A stretch of 64,000 bases of DNA from Bog-756 sp963745955 (GTDB lineage: Bacteria > Actinomycetota > Acidimicrobiia > Acidimicrobiales > RAAP-2), in assembly GCA_963745955.1 (NCBI GenBank), contig CAVUZI010000005.1, positions 124,001-188,000 on the forward strand. Direction: 5' to 3'. The position numbers were made by a program, and so were the translations under genes. Of this stretch, positions 33,319 to 42,362 are shown piece by piece. Positions within the stretch are counted from its first letter, which is position 1; each line of letters opens with the position of its first letter. The notes beneath the pieces are model-generated. The model saw only the letters and a list, made by a program, of their open reading frames with translations. It had not been told where the DNA came from and ran no database searches.

Positions 33319-36105
33319 TCAGGCGGCCGACCACGTGAAGTCGTAGCTCCCCGTGCCCACAGCCACCACCACCTCCCCGCCGGAGCGGCTCACGACGTCG
33401 ACACCGGGGACCTGCCCGACCGGCACCCCGCCTTCGCTCACCTGCGAGCCCACCAACCGGCACAGGGCACCGGCGTTGGGGGGGACGGTGATCTGCAGAC
33501 CCGACCCGGCGCGGGCGGACCGCCATGCCACCGAGTACTCCCCCGCCGGTGTCGGGAACGTGCCCGCGGCGTGGATGAGCCCGCCGGCGGGAGGGGTGAC
33601 CGTGACCAGGGTCGGCGGCCCTCCCGACGAGGGAACGGCGGGGACGACCCCGAGAAGTGCCTCCTGGATGGCCACCAACGCCGAGGACCCCCACCCGTGG
33701 GACATGCTGTCGCCGATCAGATCGCTCGGGGTCCACGTCTCCCAGGTGAAGGTCCCTCCCGACTTGATGATGAAGGCCCACCCCGGGAACGAGGTGTCGG
33801 TGAGGATCCTCACCAGGTCGGCATCGCGCCCTCCGGCGTGGAGGGCCCGCAACAGCTCCATCCCGTGGTCCGGCTGGAGGTGGATGTCGAGCGATGCGAC
33901 GTAGGCCGCCACCTCCGGAACCCGTGCCGGGGGGACCACGCCGTAGGCAAGGGCCACCGCGTTGGCCAGCTGGGACGAATGGGCGCTCTGTCGTCCATCC
34001 GAGTAGAGACCGTCGACGTAGTGGCCGTCCCCGCCGATCAGGAGGGAGTTGACGGCCGAGGCCAGGGCCCCGGCCCGCTGGCCCTGGATCGAGGTCACCT
34101 CCGGTTCTCCGAGCAGCGTGGCGATATCGCCGATCCGGTGGAAGGCGTTGACCGCCTCGATGTTCAGGGTCGTGTCGGCATTCGTGTTGTAGTCATAGCC
34201 GTACTGTTGGTCGCCGTTCGTCGACATGGGCTGTCCGGAGATGAGGCCGGTCGAGGCGTCGATGGTCCCGACGATGTAATCGGAGAGCCGCTCGAGCGTC
34301 GGGAGCAGACCGGCCAACGTGGATCGGTCGCCGGTGGACAGGTGGTAGCGCCACACCCACTCGGGGTAGCGGGCGGTGAACAGGGGATAGCTCTGGGGCC
34401 CGTCGTCGTTGGGGTAGACCTCGTTGACCTGCCCGGAGCTCGACCAGTAGCGGGCCTGGGCCCGGGCCATGTCACGGAGCCCCTGCCAGCTCAGGTTCTG
34501 GTCACCGTAGGTCCGCATCACCGTCTCTGACTCGTTGGCCGAGTCCCACAGGAACTGGCCTTTCTCCCGGGTGGGTGTGTCGATGAACTGCTCCTGGGAG
34601 GTGTAGAGACCCGAATGCGCGCACATGGCCCACACGTCATCGAGCATCGGCTCGGACGACGAGAAGGTGGCCGCGGCCACCTCCGGCATGGTGGCATGCC
34701 GGGCCATGAGGGTGACCTGGTCACCGCCTACGGTCTCGCCCGGATCGTCGATCTGCAGGTAGCGGAACCCGAGGAAGCAGTACGGCTCGAACGTCTGGGT
34801 TCCCGAACGCTGGGTGTAGGAGTAGGAGAGGTCGGTTTGCTGGGTGTTGTGGGTGGTGGAGACGGCTCCGTCGGGGTCGAGGGTGTAGCCGACGTGCAGC
34901 GGGACGACATGTCCGTCCACACCGTGGAGGAACGTCACGGTGGGCCTCCCGGCATAGACCTTGCCGAAGTCGACGACCACCGAGCCGGTGGGCAGGACCC
35001 GGACGGACGCCGGGCCCACCGGGTGTTCGCTGATCCGGGTCCGCTGGGCATAGAGACGGGTGAAGGGCTCCGTGCCCACCGGGCCCCTCACGGCGGCCGG
35101 CGACCAGGTGCCGTCGTCGAAGCCGGCATGGGACCAACCCGCCGGGGTGAGGCGGCCGTCGATCCACTCGACGAAGTCGCCGACATCGTTGTTGCGCTGC
35201 GGCGCAGGCAGCCACTGCGCCTTCGTGGTCCGCCACGTGCCGTCCGATCGGAGGGTGACCTGTCTGCCGTCGGCATAGTGGACACCCACCTGGACGAGGA
35301 GCCCCGGGGCCGAGGCGGGACGGCCTTGGCCGGGCCCGTACCAGTGGTGCAGGATGCCGACGGCGTTGTCGTGCCCGGCGACCAGCGCCGAGGTGACATC
35401 GGTCGCCTGGTAGTACTGCTCGTCGGGGAAACAGAAGCTGGGGCCGGTGTCGAGCAGGGCACCGTTCACCCACAACTGGTACTTGTGGGCGGCGGCCACG
35501 TAGGCCGTGGCCCGGGTGATGGTGCCGTCGGGCAGTGCCCTGGTGGTGCGGAGGTAGCTGTACTCCTCCTGGCCCGGGTGGGCAGGCCCGGGTGCCAGCC
35601 AGAGCGCGGTCCAGTCCCCGGTGCGCAGGCCGGTCGTGAACGCGGCGGCGGTGGCGGGGGCGCCCCACCGACCGGCTTTGTCCGCCGTCCGTACCGTCCA
35701 GCGGTAGCGGGCGTCGCCAGACAGGGGTGGACCGCCGTAGCCGACGAAGGCCTGCTGGCCGGACGCCACCTCACCTGAGTCCCATACCGTCGATGAGGAT
35801 CCGTCGGGCCCGGTGACCTCGATCCGGTAGCCGGACTGGACGGCGCCCCGACGGCCGTCGGCGACGTGCCAGGCGAACTGCACATCGTCAGGATCGACAC
35901 CCACGGGTCCGGCCACCCCGGTGGTGGTCAGGTTGGTCGGGGGCCCGGGCGGATCCTGTGACCGAGCGCTCTTCCCCGCGGCCGAGGCGGTGGCCGGTGC
36001 AGCGACGTCGACCGCGCCGTCGGCCACCACGCCGATGGCGGCCAGGGCTGCGCCGGTTTTGATCCCGGTGGCGAGAAACGTCCGCCGGTCGATCCTGTCC
36101 ATCAT
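33319..36105 (-). CDS. Tat-exported GH78 alpha-L-rhamnosidase
   Basis: The 928-residue enzyme starts MMDRIDRRTFLATGIKTGAA, a twin-arginine signal (DRRTFLATG) with a hydrophobic core and an Ala-rich cleavage region. The order is an Fn3-like N-terminal domain, carbohydrate-binding beta domains (KYQLWVNGALLDTGPSFCFP is the bac_rhamnosid_N-type block), an (alpha/alpha)6 catalytic barrel with DTPTREKGQFLWDSANE and EVYPNDDGPQSY, then TFTWETWTPSDLIGDSMSHG near the end of the barrel and a C-terminal beta domain. GH78 enzymes invert and release terminal L-rhamnose from plant glycosides, pectins and gellan. The start is Met 36105 or 36102, with GGAGGGG just upstream. Export folded via Tat fits a cofactor-free but large secreted hydrolase. 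Confidence 0.93.
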   Translation of the reverse strand: MMDRIDRRTFLATGIKTGAALAAIGVVADGAVDVAAPATASAAGKSARSQDPPGPPTNLTTTGVAGPVGVDPDDVQFAWHVADGRRGAVQSGYRIEVTGPDGSSSTVWDSGEVASGQQAFVGYGGPPLSGDARYRWTVRTADKAGRWGAPATAAAFTTGLRTGDWTALWLAPGPAHPGQEEYSYLRTTRALPDGTITRATAYVAAAHKYQLWVNGALLDTGPSFCFPDEQYYQATDVTSALVAGHDNAVGILHHWYGPGQGRPASAPGLLVQVGVHYADGRQVTLRSDGTWRTTKAQWLPAPQRNNDVGDFVEWIDGRLTPAGWSHAGFDDGTWSPAAVRGPVGTEPFTRLYAQRTRISEHPVGPASVRVLPTGSVVVDFGKVYAGRPTVTFLHGVDGHVVPLHVGYTLDPDGAVSTTHNTQQTDLSYSYTQRSGTQTFEPYCFLGFRYLQIDDPGETVGGDQVTLMARHATMPEVAAATFSSSEPMLDDVWAMCAHSGLYTSQEQFIDTPTREKGQFLWDSANESETVMRTYGDQNLSWQGLRDMARAQARYWSSSGQVNEVYPNDDGPQSYPLFTARYPEWVWRYHLSTGDRSTLAGLLPTLERLSDYIVGTIDASTGLISGQPMSTNGDQQYGYDYNTNADTTLNIEAVNAFHRIGDIATLLGEPEVTSIQGQRAGALASAVNSLLIGGDGHYVDGLYSDGRQSAHSSQLANAVALAYGVVPPARVPEVAAYVASLDIHLQPDHGMELLRALHAGGRDADLVRILTDTSFPGWAFIIKSGGTFTWETWTPSDLIGDSMSHGWGSSALVAIQEALLGVVPAVPSSGGPPTLVTVTPPAGGLIHAAGTFPTPAGEYSVAWRSARAGSGLQITVPPNAGALCRLVGSQVSEGGVPVGQVPGVDVVSRSGGEVVVAVGTGSYDFTWSAA

Positions 36106-36184
36106 CCCCCCTCCGTCGAGGTGACCGCGATGGTACAAGAGGGGTACGCGCCGAACCTGGTCGGCGTGGCCGCGGGCGGCTGGC

Positions 36185-36946
36185 TCAGCCGGCCAGCCCG
36201 TCGTCGGGGGGCACCGCGTCGGCCGGCACGTCCATGGTCGCATTCCGGGTCATGAGCCCGTACACCATGGCGGCGATGAACCCACCGACGAGCGGGGCCA
36301 CGATGAACAGCCAGAGCTGGCTGAGCGCGGTTCCGCCGACCACCAGGGCCGGGCCGATGCTGCGGGCCGGGTTGACCCCCGTTCCGGTGAGCGCGATGCC
36401 CACGAGGTGGACGAAGACGAGCGTCACGCCGATGGCCAGGCCGGCCATCGCCTCACGTGCCACCTTCGACGTGGCGAACAGGATCACCATCACGAAGATG
36501 AAGGTGAGTATGGCCTCGACCGCGAAGGCGCTTCCGGCTGCGAGGTGGATCTTCGACGCACTGCCGTACCCGTCGGCTCCGAGGCCCTGCACGTGCTTCG
36601 AATAGATGGGCGACCCGTTGAACACCGCCCACAACGAGTAGGCCCCGGCGATGCCTCCCGCCACCTGGGCGATCCAGTACCCGAGCGCTTCTTGGACCTG
36701 CATCCGGCCCGACACCACGAATCCCAAGGAGACGGCGGGGTTCACATGACAACCCGAGATGGGCCCGATGGCATAGACGAGAGCCATCAGCACCAGACCG
36801 AAGGCCAATGCGGTGGTGACGACACCGGCCGAATAGCTCGTCCCGAACAGTTTGAATCCGAACGACAGCGTGGCCGTTCCCACGGCCACGAACACCAGGA
36901 TCGCGGTCCCAATGAATTCGGCGATCAGCTTTCGAGCGTCAAACAC
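36185..36946 (-). CDS. Aquaporin (AqpZ-like MIP channel)
   Basis: The 253-residue channel has six membrane helices and two half-helices with both NPA boxes intact: GCHVNPAVSLG and GVNPARSIGPAL. The helix-5 His (VFVHLVGIAL) plus Arg after the second NPA match the narrow water-selective filter of AqpZ rather than the glycerol facilitators. Insertion LQGLGADGYGSASKIHL-like residues lie between helices 3 and 4. GTG 36946 (Met-Phe-Asp-Ala) has AAGGAGG 5-6 nt upstream, which fixes this start. It follows the divergent region of the LEH-like gene and lies 79 nt upstream of the rhamnosidase start on the same strand. Confidence 0.95.
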   Translation of the reverse strand: MFDARKLIAEFIGTAILVFVAVGTATLSFGFKLFGTSYSAGVVTTALAFGLVLMALVYAIGPISGCHVNPAVSLGFVVSGRMQVQEALGYWIAQVAGGIAGAYSLWAVFNGSPIYSKHVQGLGADGYGSASKIHLAAGSAFAVEAILTFIFVMVILFATSKVAREAMAGLAIGVTLVFVHLVGIALTGTGVNPARSIGPALVVGGTALSQLWLFIVAPLVGGFIAAMVYGLMTRNATMDVPADAVPPDDGLAG

Positions 36947-37084
36947 GATGCCTCCTTGTTCTGGTACCCCTGTGCCATGGTGAGCCCATCATCATCGAGT
37001 CGCACCGACCGGCGGTGGATACCATGCCGGCGGGGCCCATCGGGGCCATGCCACAGCCGTTCGAAACATCCGGTGGTCCCGACC

Positions 37085-37471
37085 TCAGGCATCCCCCGAC
37101 AACATGTTGGTGATCTGCGTCATGTCGAAGTAGTCACGCCAGCGGCTGATCTTGCCGTCGCGGATCTCGAACGTGCCCATGACGGGCAGTGCCCCGACCC
37201 GGTCCCCGACGGTGATGGTGTCGACCCGTTCGGTCAGCACCACATTGCCCTCCACTGCCAGGTGGCGCATCTCGATGAGCATGCTCTGGCACATCGAGAA
37301 GAACCCGTTGAGGAAGGCGATGGTGTCGTCGATGCCCACGGCCGGGTCCATGGGGATGTTGTGGTACACGATGTCATCGGTGAACAAAGGCCGAAGCGCT
37401 TCTGCGTCATGCTTCGCAAATCCGTCGCACAGCTCGCGCACGACCCGTTCGGCATCCTCTGCGGCTCCCAT
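37085..37471 (-). CDS. Limonene-1,2-epoxide hydrolase-like (NTF2-fold) protein
   Basis: The 128-residue protein has the LEH family pattern: VVRELCDGFAKHDAEALRPL, DDIVYHNIPMDPAVGIDDTI, then VVLTERVDTI and ISRWRDYFDM. The Arg and Asp of ERVD together with the Asp of RDYFD correspond to the Arg99-Asp101-Asp132 catalytic set of Rhodococcus LEH, so epoxide hydrolysis is chemically plausible. Natural substrates in actinobacteria may be fatty or sterol epoxides, as suggested for mycobacterial EphG. ATG 37471 has GAGGAGG nearby upstream. It stands alone between the aquaporin and a non-coding region. Confidence 0.87.
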   Translation of the reverse strand: MGAAEDAERVVRELCDGFAKHDAEALRPLFTDDIVYHNIPMDPAVGIDDTIAFLNGFFSMCQSMLIEMRHLAVEGNVVLTERVDTITVGDRVGALPVMGTFEIRDGKISRWRDYFDMTQITNMLSGDA

Positions 37472-37626
37472 GACCTACCTCCTCGATTCCGGCGGCCGCC
37501 CGCTTCGGGTGGTCCCACCGGGTCACGTTAGCGACTCGAGGCCGGCCGCGGCCTGATCCGGAGCACGCGGCCCCATCGCTCCGATCCGGGACCCAGCCGC
37601 GCCGTCGCACCACCGAAGCGGTCAGG

Positions 37627-37740
37627 TCAACGCGACCTCGACTTGGCCTCGGAAGCCAGGCATCTCCGGCAGGTGTCCCCATAGCGGACGGCACAGAGCC
37701 TTCCACATCGATGGCACGTCGTCCGGGCCGGCTCTCTCAT
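37627..37740 (-). CDS. Tiny zinc-ribbon protein (37 aa)
   Basis: A 37-residue ORF, MREPARTT then CHRCGRLC, AVRYGDT, CRRC and a basic tail SEAKSRSR. Two CxxC knuckles separated by 11 residues form a plausible four-Cys zinc ribbon, with a third Cys in the first knuckle. AGGAGG lies 10 nt before ATG 37740, a stronger ribosome site than most in the window. Longer in-frame extensions upstream are Pro/Gly-rich and look non-coding. The size and charge suggest nucleic-acid binding, but no function can be assigned. It could be a chance ORF, though the spacing and ribosome site argue otherwise. Confidence 0.45.
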   Translation of the reverse strand: MREPARTTCHRCGRLCAVRYGDTCRRCLASEAKSRSR

Positions 37741-38137
37741 CGATCGGTGACCTCCTGACTCGGGGGGATCCGCCCATCCTGGCCCGTCCGGGACACGAAC
37801 TGGGGGACCCTTCCGAGCCCGATCCGGGGACGAAATTCCCGAACCACGGAGGTCCTCGGGACACGTGTCCGGGCCATCGTGACATCCACAGGATCGGGGG
37901 TCGGGGCCCATGAACCTCACGCCACCAGCCACCTCCGATCATCCCGACCTGACATCTCCTCGAGGCTCGATTCACTTAACCCTCTACTTTATCTTTACCC
38001 TCAACCGAACAGTGAGGGTTAGGGTTCGTCATCCGTCGATCACTCCTGCGGTCCGGAGCCCTCTCCCCCGCCGAGCGGAGGACGGGAACGCCCGGATCCG
38101 TTTGCCTGAGGCCGACCAGTGGGCCACGCTGGCGCCC
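37741..38137. promoter_or_regulatory. Intergenic region with AT-rich stem-loop upstream of the thioesterase gene
   Basis: No convincing gene is seen on either strand. Positions about 37965-38030 form an AT-rich island in high-GC DNA, with TTAACCCT, CTACTTTATC and an inverted repeat ACCCTCA (37997-38003) / TGAGGGT (38013-38019) around a 9-nt loop. Just before the thioesterase start, CACGCT (38125-38130) lies 7 nt from ATG 38138, a poor but correctly placed leaderless -10. An in-frame extension of the thioesterase through this region contains unlikely sequence and was not used. Confidence 0.35.
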
Positions 38138-38971
38138 ATGGGAGATCTGGGGTCCGACACGTCGGTCCGCCCGGTGGGCGCCGGACGGTTCGAGGCCACA
38201 CTCAACGGCGACTGGGAGATCTGGGGTCCGATGGGCGGATACGTGGCGGCCTGCGCCCTGCGCGCCGTCGGTGCGTCAAGTGATCACCCGCGACCGGCAG
38301 CCTTCTCCTGCCACTACCTCGGTGTGGCCCGCTTCGCACCGGTCGACATCCGTGTCCAACCCCGCAAGGAGGGAAGGTCGGCCAGCTCCTACCGGGTCGA
38401 GGTGGAGCAGGAGGGACGTCCAATCCTCGACGGGATGGTGTGGAGCGCGGCCGGCGACGTCGACGGCTTGGAACACGACGAGACGGTCGCCCCACCTGTG
38501 CCCGGGCCGCTCGGGCTGCCGGCCATGCACGAGCTCGTACCGGAAGAGGAGCGGCCCCGCTACCCCTTCTGGGGCAACTTCGAGGCCAAGCCCATCGAAT
38601 TCGACCCCGTGTGGCCCCCGCCCGACCCCCGCCCGGCGCGCTGGCAGCAGTGGCTGCGCTTCCTGCCCACCTCGACCTTCGAGGACCCCTGGATCGACGC
38701 AGCCCGCAGTCTCATCCTCGTGGATCTTCCCAGCTGGCCGTCGGCCCATCGCCCGCATGCGTGGACCAACCCCCCGTACACGGCCCCGACCCTGGACCTG
38801 AACGTGGCCTTCCACTCCCCCACCTTCGACCAGGAGTGGTTGCTGTGCGACGGCGAGGCGCCGCTCTCCACTGCCGGACTGTTCGGCTGGACCGCCCGGG
38901 TGTGGTCTCCCGGCGGACGACTCCACGCGTCGGGGGGCGGATCCTGCCTCTACCGTCCGCTCCCGACCTGA
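38138..38971 (+). CDS. TesB-like acyl-CoA thioesterase (double hotdog)
   Basis: The 277-residue protein has two hotdog halves. The first includes LNGDWEIWGPMGGYVAACAL and a HYLGVARFAPVDIRVQP strand region. The second includes NPPYTAPTLDLNVAFHSP and EWLLCDGEAPLSTAGLFGWT with the ending RLHASGGGSCLYRPLP. The WGPMGGYVAA and LxASGGG blocks are typical of actinobacterial thioesterase-family (TesB/4HBT_3) proteins that hydrolyse acyl-CoA. The N-terminal Asp/catalytic residues are not all identifiable. ATG 38138 was chosen because the conserved domain begins about 20 residues later; the upstream frame is non-coding. It is monocistronic. Confidence 0.85.
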   Translation: MGDLGSDTSVRPVGAGRFEATLNGDWEIWGPMGGYVAACALRAVGASSDHPRPAAFSCHYLGVARFAPVDIRVQPRKEGRSASSYRVEVEQEGRPILDGMVWSAAGDVDGLEHDETVAPPVPGPLGLPAMHELVPEEERPRYPFWGNFEAKPIEFDPVWPPPDPRPARWQQWLRFLPTSTFEDPWIDAARSLILVDLPSWPSAHRPHAWTNPPYTAPTLDLNVAFHSPTFDQEWLLCDGEAPLSTAGLFGWTARVWSPGGRLHASGGGSCLYRPLPT

Positions 38972-39067
38972 GGGCGCCGACCCCGGGACCGCGGAGACCG
39001 AGACGCCGGGCCGCTCTGTGTGCGCGATGGTGTCGGGCGCCGGACCGGAGTGGAGGCGCGGCTCCCC

Positions 39068-39806
39068 TCAGCCGGGAGTCGACGCCAGGATGGCGGCGAA
39101 CTCGCCGGGGGCAGTCACCGGGAGCAGGTGACCCGAATCCACCCGAACAACGGCCGACGGATCCGGCAGGCGCCCCGCCATCACCTCCTGGGTCTCCGGT
39201 GGAACAGGACGGTCGCGCTCGTTGAGGACGTACAGGATGGGCACGCCGGCGACCGCCGACCAGTGCACGGGCTGAAAGTAGTGGTGCACGGTGTCAGGGA
39301 CGCATCGGAGGGGATCGACCACGAAGGCGAGCGTGTCGTCGTCCAGCGGATCGCCGCCGTAGGCGTTGCGGAACGACTCGGCATCCTCGGGGGGCCCGGG
39401 GAGCGTGATGGCCGTGCCGTCGCGCTCGGCTGCCTCCCGGGCCAGGACGAGGCCCTCACGATGGCGCGGCTTCATGCAGTCGATCCCGCACCCACCTTCT
39501 GTGGGGACGAGCGCGGCGTTCAGCACCACCGACGTGACACGGTCACCGAGGGCGGACACCACCCCGGGCACCACCAGACCCCCCGAAGAATGCGCGACCA
39601 GTGTCATCGGGAGTTCCGGATGCCGAGGATTCGAGATCGTCGACGATGGAGGCCACCTCGTCGTCGACGGAGAGGGCGGCCAGGTCGGCCGGTTTCCCGG
39701 CCCGGCCGGGCATGTCGACCGCGATCGCCGCTCGGTCGAGATGAGGAAGCAGTCGATCCCAGAAGCGCGCCGTGGCCCCACCTCCGTGAATGAGCACGTA
39801 GGTCAT
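39068..39806 (-). CDS. Alpha/beta hydrolase (frameshifted)
   Basis: The corrected product is about 246 residues. The N-terminus MTYVLIHGGGATARFWDRLL gives the HGG oxyanion loop, and the frame ends after VASIVDDLES. The second frame carries the nucleophile elbow LVAHSSGGLVVPGVV (Ser in HSSGG), the acid Asp in VLNERDRPVPPE and the base His in VDSGHLLPV. One indel near 39630 joins them. The overall plan matches EstX/MenH-like soluble hydrolases of the abH family related to salicylate esterases. The substrate is unknown. The gene is divergent from the O-methyltransferase gene and convergent with the thioesterase gene. Confidence 0.85.
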
Positions 39807-40008
39807 GGCCGGTCACCGTCGGGGTCGGATTGCACGGGTAGTGAGGCTACCGTCACCGCGCGCCTCGCTCCCCCCGGTCGCCGACCCACCGCCCCCCGGG
39901 GTCGATCCGGTCGAACTGCGTCGATCCGGGGTCGGGCTGCACCACCCGACCGGTCAGCAGGAGAAAGCGTGCCGGTCGACGCGACCGACGATCTGGCAGG
40001 CTGGCCCC

Positions 40009-40638
40009 ATGACGCCAGCGCGACGGTTCCCCGTGGCCATTCCGGATCTTGCCGCCCATGCCTACGAGCGGGCCCGCCAGGGTGGTTTCGGACGCGACGG
40101 ACCTACCCTCTCCAGCCGTCCGGGCACCGGTGCACTGCTCGCCGTCCTGGCCGCGTCGCGGCGATCGGCTCGGATTGCCGAGCTCGGGACCGGACTGGGC
40201 GCGGCAGCAGCCTGGATCGCATCCGGGATGGACGCCGACTCGCGGCTCGTCACCGTCGAATCGAACGTCGGCCGGGCTCGGGAGGCCCGATCACTTCTCG
40301 GCTCCGACCCGCGGATCGAGGTCCTCACCGGGCGATGGGAGGAGCTGTTGCCTCCTCGAGGACCATTCGACCTGGTATTCGTGGACAGCGGGTTCAGCCG
40401 TCGGCTGAACGAAGCGGCGTCGGCGGCCTTCCTCCTCGATATCGTTGTCCCCGGCGGCATTCTGGTCATGGACGACCTGACGCCCGAATCCGAGTCCCAC
40501 GAGAGCGGACCCGATCCCAAACGCGAGTTCGCCTTGGCCAATCCCCGGGTGATCGGAGCGGAGCTGTACCCGCCGGCGGCTGACGGAACGCTCGGAGGGG
40601 TGCAGTCGGGGTTGCTGGTGATGACAAAGCTCGGGTGA
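40009..40638 (+). CDS. SAM-dependent O-methyltransferase-like protein
   Basis: The 209-residue class I methyltransferase has motif I as ARIAELGTGLGAAAAWIASG, an acidic motif II (LVTVESNV), FDLVFVDSGF as motif IV and VPGGILVMDDLTPE as the post-motif. The layout resembles small O-methyltransferase family 3 (COMT-like) enzymes, though the N-terminal lid is short. A metal-binding Asp (VFVDS, VMDD) is possible. CAGGCT at 39997-40002 lies 6 nt before ATG 40009, so leaderless expression is likely; a longer in-frame N-terminus is rejected. The acceptor substrate is unknown. Confidence 0.85.
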   Translation: MTPARRFPVAIPDLAAHAYERARQGGFGRDGPTLSSRPGTGALLAVLAASRRSARIAELGTGLGAAAAWIASGMDADSRLVTVESNVGRAREARSLLGSDPRIEVLTGRWEELLPPRGPFDLVFVDSGFSRRLNEAASAAFLLDIVVPGGILVMDDLTPESESHESGPDPKREFALANPRVIGAELYPPAADGTLGGVQSGLLVMTKLG

Positions 40639-40694
40639 CCAGCCCCGGCCACGCCGGTCCGTCGGTCCGCTCACCGGGCTTCCCACGATCGGCG

Positions 40695-40700
40695 TAGTTT
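40695..40700 (+). promoter_or_regulatory. -10-like TAGTTT, leaderless promoter of the kinase gene
   Basis: TAGTTT ends 6 nt before GTG 40707 and directly abuts the in-frame GTG 40701. No Shine-Dalgarno sequence is present. The spacing fits a leaderless mRNA beginning at or 1 nt from GTG 40707. Confidence 0.5.
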
Positions 40701-40706
40701 GTGGCG

Positions 40707-41402
40707 GTGAGGACTCCCGGCCCGCTGCTCGCCTCCGGCCGGGACGCCGACATCTACGAATGTGGCCATGGGATGGTGCTCCGACGCTCCCGTGCCGGTC
40801 GTTCGATGGCCGCCGAGGCCCGGGTCATGGACTACGTACGCGAGCACGGGTACCCGGTCCCTGCGGTCGAAGAGATCAGTGAGGACGGCACGGACCTGAT
40901 CATGGAACGCATCGACGGCCCGTCAATGGTGACGGTTCTGGGCAGACGCCCCTGGACACTCCGCCAGCAGGGAAGGTCGCTCGCCGACCTGCACAAACGA
41001 CTGCACGAGATCCCGGCTCCCGAATGGATCAAGGATGCCCCCGGTGGCCGCGGCCATCACCTCGTGCATCTCGATCTGCACCCACTCAACATCATCCTGG
41101 CGCCGACCGGCCCGGTCGTCATCGATTGGCCCAATGCCGCTTGTGGCGACGCGGACTCCGACATCGCCGTCACCTGGGTGCTGCTGGCAGCCGGAGCCAT
41201 TCCAGCCGGACAGATCCAGGCCGCGCTCATGGGGCGCGGAAGATCGATCCTGATCAAAGCATTTCTCGACGAGTTCGACGTCGACGAGATCCGGGCCCGG
41301 CTCCCTGAGGTCGTCAAGTGGAAGACGGCAGACTCCCACATGAGTGCAGCCGAGCGAAAGGCGATGTGGGCGCTCGCCGACGGCGGAAGGGGCCCGGGAT
41401 GA
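40707..41402 (+). CDS. Aminoglycoside phosphotransferase (APH)-family kinase-like protein
   Basis: The 231-residue protein has a protein-kinase-like fold of the APH/choline kinase group. The N-lobe has PLLASGRDADIYECGHGMVL with a Gly-rich turn and an Arg in place of the usual Lys (VLRRS). The catalytic loop is HLDLHPLNIIL (HxDxxxxN) and the metal-binding Asp lies in VVIDWPNAACG. Members phosphorylate aminoglycosides, macrolides, sugars or choline; the substrate cannot be deduced, so antibiotic resistance should not be assumed. GTG 40707 was chosen from promoter spacing, with GTG 40701 possible. It sits 68 nt after a methyltransferase gene and just before an MmcQ/YjbR gene. Confidence 0.85.
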   Translation: MRTPGPLLASGRDADIYECGHGMVLRRSRAGRSMAAEARVMDYVREHGYPVPAVEEISEDGTDLIMERIDGPSMVTVLGRRPWTLRQQGRSLADLHKRLHEIPAPEWIKDAPGGRGHHLVHLDLHPLNIILAPTGPVVIDWPNAACGDADSDIAVTWVLLAAGAIPAGQIQAALMGRGRSILIKAFLDEFDVDEIRARLPEVVKWKTADSHMSAAERKAMWALADGGRGPG

Positions 41403-41456
41403 GGACGGCGTTCGGGGCACCGTCCACCTGCCGCCGCTCGGGGGATCGGGGTCGAC

Positions 41457-41858
41457 GTGGCGACGCTTGACGACGTCCGGGCACTCGCTTCGGCACTCCC
41501 CGGGGTCACCGAGGGGGAACGGCACGGGAATCTCACGTGGTACGTCGGCAAGAAGGCATTCGCCTGGGAGCGGCCGTTCACCAAGGCGGACATCAGGCGC
41601 TTCGGCGATACAACGCCGCCGGCGGGACCGATCATCGCGGTTCGGGTCGAGGACCTGGTGGAAAAGGAGGCCGTTCTCGCCATCTCTGCACCGGGGTTCT
41701 TCACGATCCCGCACTTCGACGGCTATTCGGCCGTTCTCATCCGGCTCGAGACCGTACGCAAGAAGGGACTGCGCGACGCACTGGTCGACGGATGGCTGGC
41801 GTGCGCCCCCTCCCACCTGGCGGACGAATATCTGAAGGGGACGAGTTCCCCGGTCTAG
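41457..41858 (+). CDS. MmcQ/YjbR-family DNA-binding-like protein
   Basis: The 133-residue product matches the MmcQ/YjbR (CyaY-like fold) family: LASALPGVTEGERHGNLTWY at the start, GKKAFAWERPF, and AVRVEDLVEKEAVLAISAPG, then a C-terminal LADEYLKGT helix. The family has a double-wing fold and is suspected of DNA binding, with no established biochemical role. GTG 41457 sits 54 nt after the kinase gene and may be co-transcribed with it. The last 4 nt overlap the stop of the convergent hotdog-thioesterase gene. Confidence 0.88.
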   Translation: MATLDDVRALASALPGVTEGERHGNLTWYVGKKAFAWERPFTKADIRRFGDTTPPAGPIIAVRVEDLVEKEAVLAISAPGFFTIPHFDGYSAVLIRLETVRKKGLRDALVDGWLACAPSHLADEYLKGTSSPV

Positions 41859-42257
41859 GACGACGGAGCGGGTGCAGGGAACTCGCCGGGCAGGAAGCTC
41901 ATGGTGAGCAGCGCGGTGGCAACCAGACGGTTGTCCTCCCCGTTGTCGTAGACATGCACCTCCACAACTCCTTGCTGGCCACCGATCCGAAGCGGGACGG
42001 CAACGGCACGCAACGGGCCCACCTTGGCTGACGCCATGTAGCTCAGGGCGACACTCGATGTGACGACAGGTCGGCGGCTCGAACGCACGGCCGCGTATGC
42101 GCCCGCCCTGTCGGCCAGGCAGGCGATGAGGCCTCCGTGAACGGCTCCCCGCGGACCTCGGATCTCATCGGTGATGTCGAGCTCGACGACGTGAGTCCCA
42201 CCGTCGTCGTAGCTCCGGTGCGGAAGTTGATCGAGGAGTTCGACATCCCATTGACAT
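41855..42257 (-). CDS. PaaI-like hotdog thioesterase (frameshifted near the start)
   Basis: On the reverse strand the frame VELLDQLPHRSYDDGGTHVV, then DITDEIRGPRGAVHGGLIAC and LADRAGAYAA, is a clear PaaI/4HBT hotdog: the HGGLIACLAD block is the substrate-binding helix. It continues through SSVALSYMASAKVGPLRAVA to a short polar tail ending APAPSS. No start exists in that frame upstream. ATG 42257 (MSMG) is one frame off, and removing one G from GGG near 42248 gives MSMDVELLDQ. Corrected length is about 133 residues. It would hydrolyse aryl- or acyl-CoA. The gene overlaps its convergent neighbour by 4 nt and lies 105 nt after the BNR-SGNH gene on the same strand. Confidence 0.75.
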
Positions 42258-42362
42258 GGGCGGCAATGGTAACCGGGGCCTCGAGGAGTTCCGCTGACGG
42301 TCGTCCGGGTCGGGGCTGTGGCTCTCTCCGTCGGGGCTCGGACGCGACCACGCCGGGGGCGA

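Noticed and set aside
24000..36000. Insertion sequence or phage between the transporter and the rhamnosidase
   Set aside because: No transposase, integrase, terminal inverted repeats or phage structural genes were found on either strand.
38010..38028. GGGTTAGGGTT-like sequence resembling a telomere repeat
   Set aside because: Only two short copies, explained by an inverted repeat (ACCCTCA/TGAGGGT) and an AT-rich promoter region in a bacterial chromosome.
37910..38137. In-frame N-terminal extension of the thioesterase gene
   Set aside because: The extension is low-complexity, crosses the AT-rich stem-loop region and has no ribosome site. The hotdog domain starts about 20 residues after ATG 38138.
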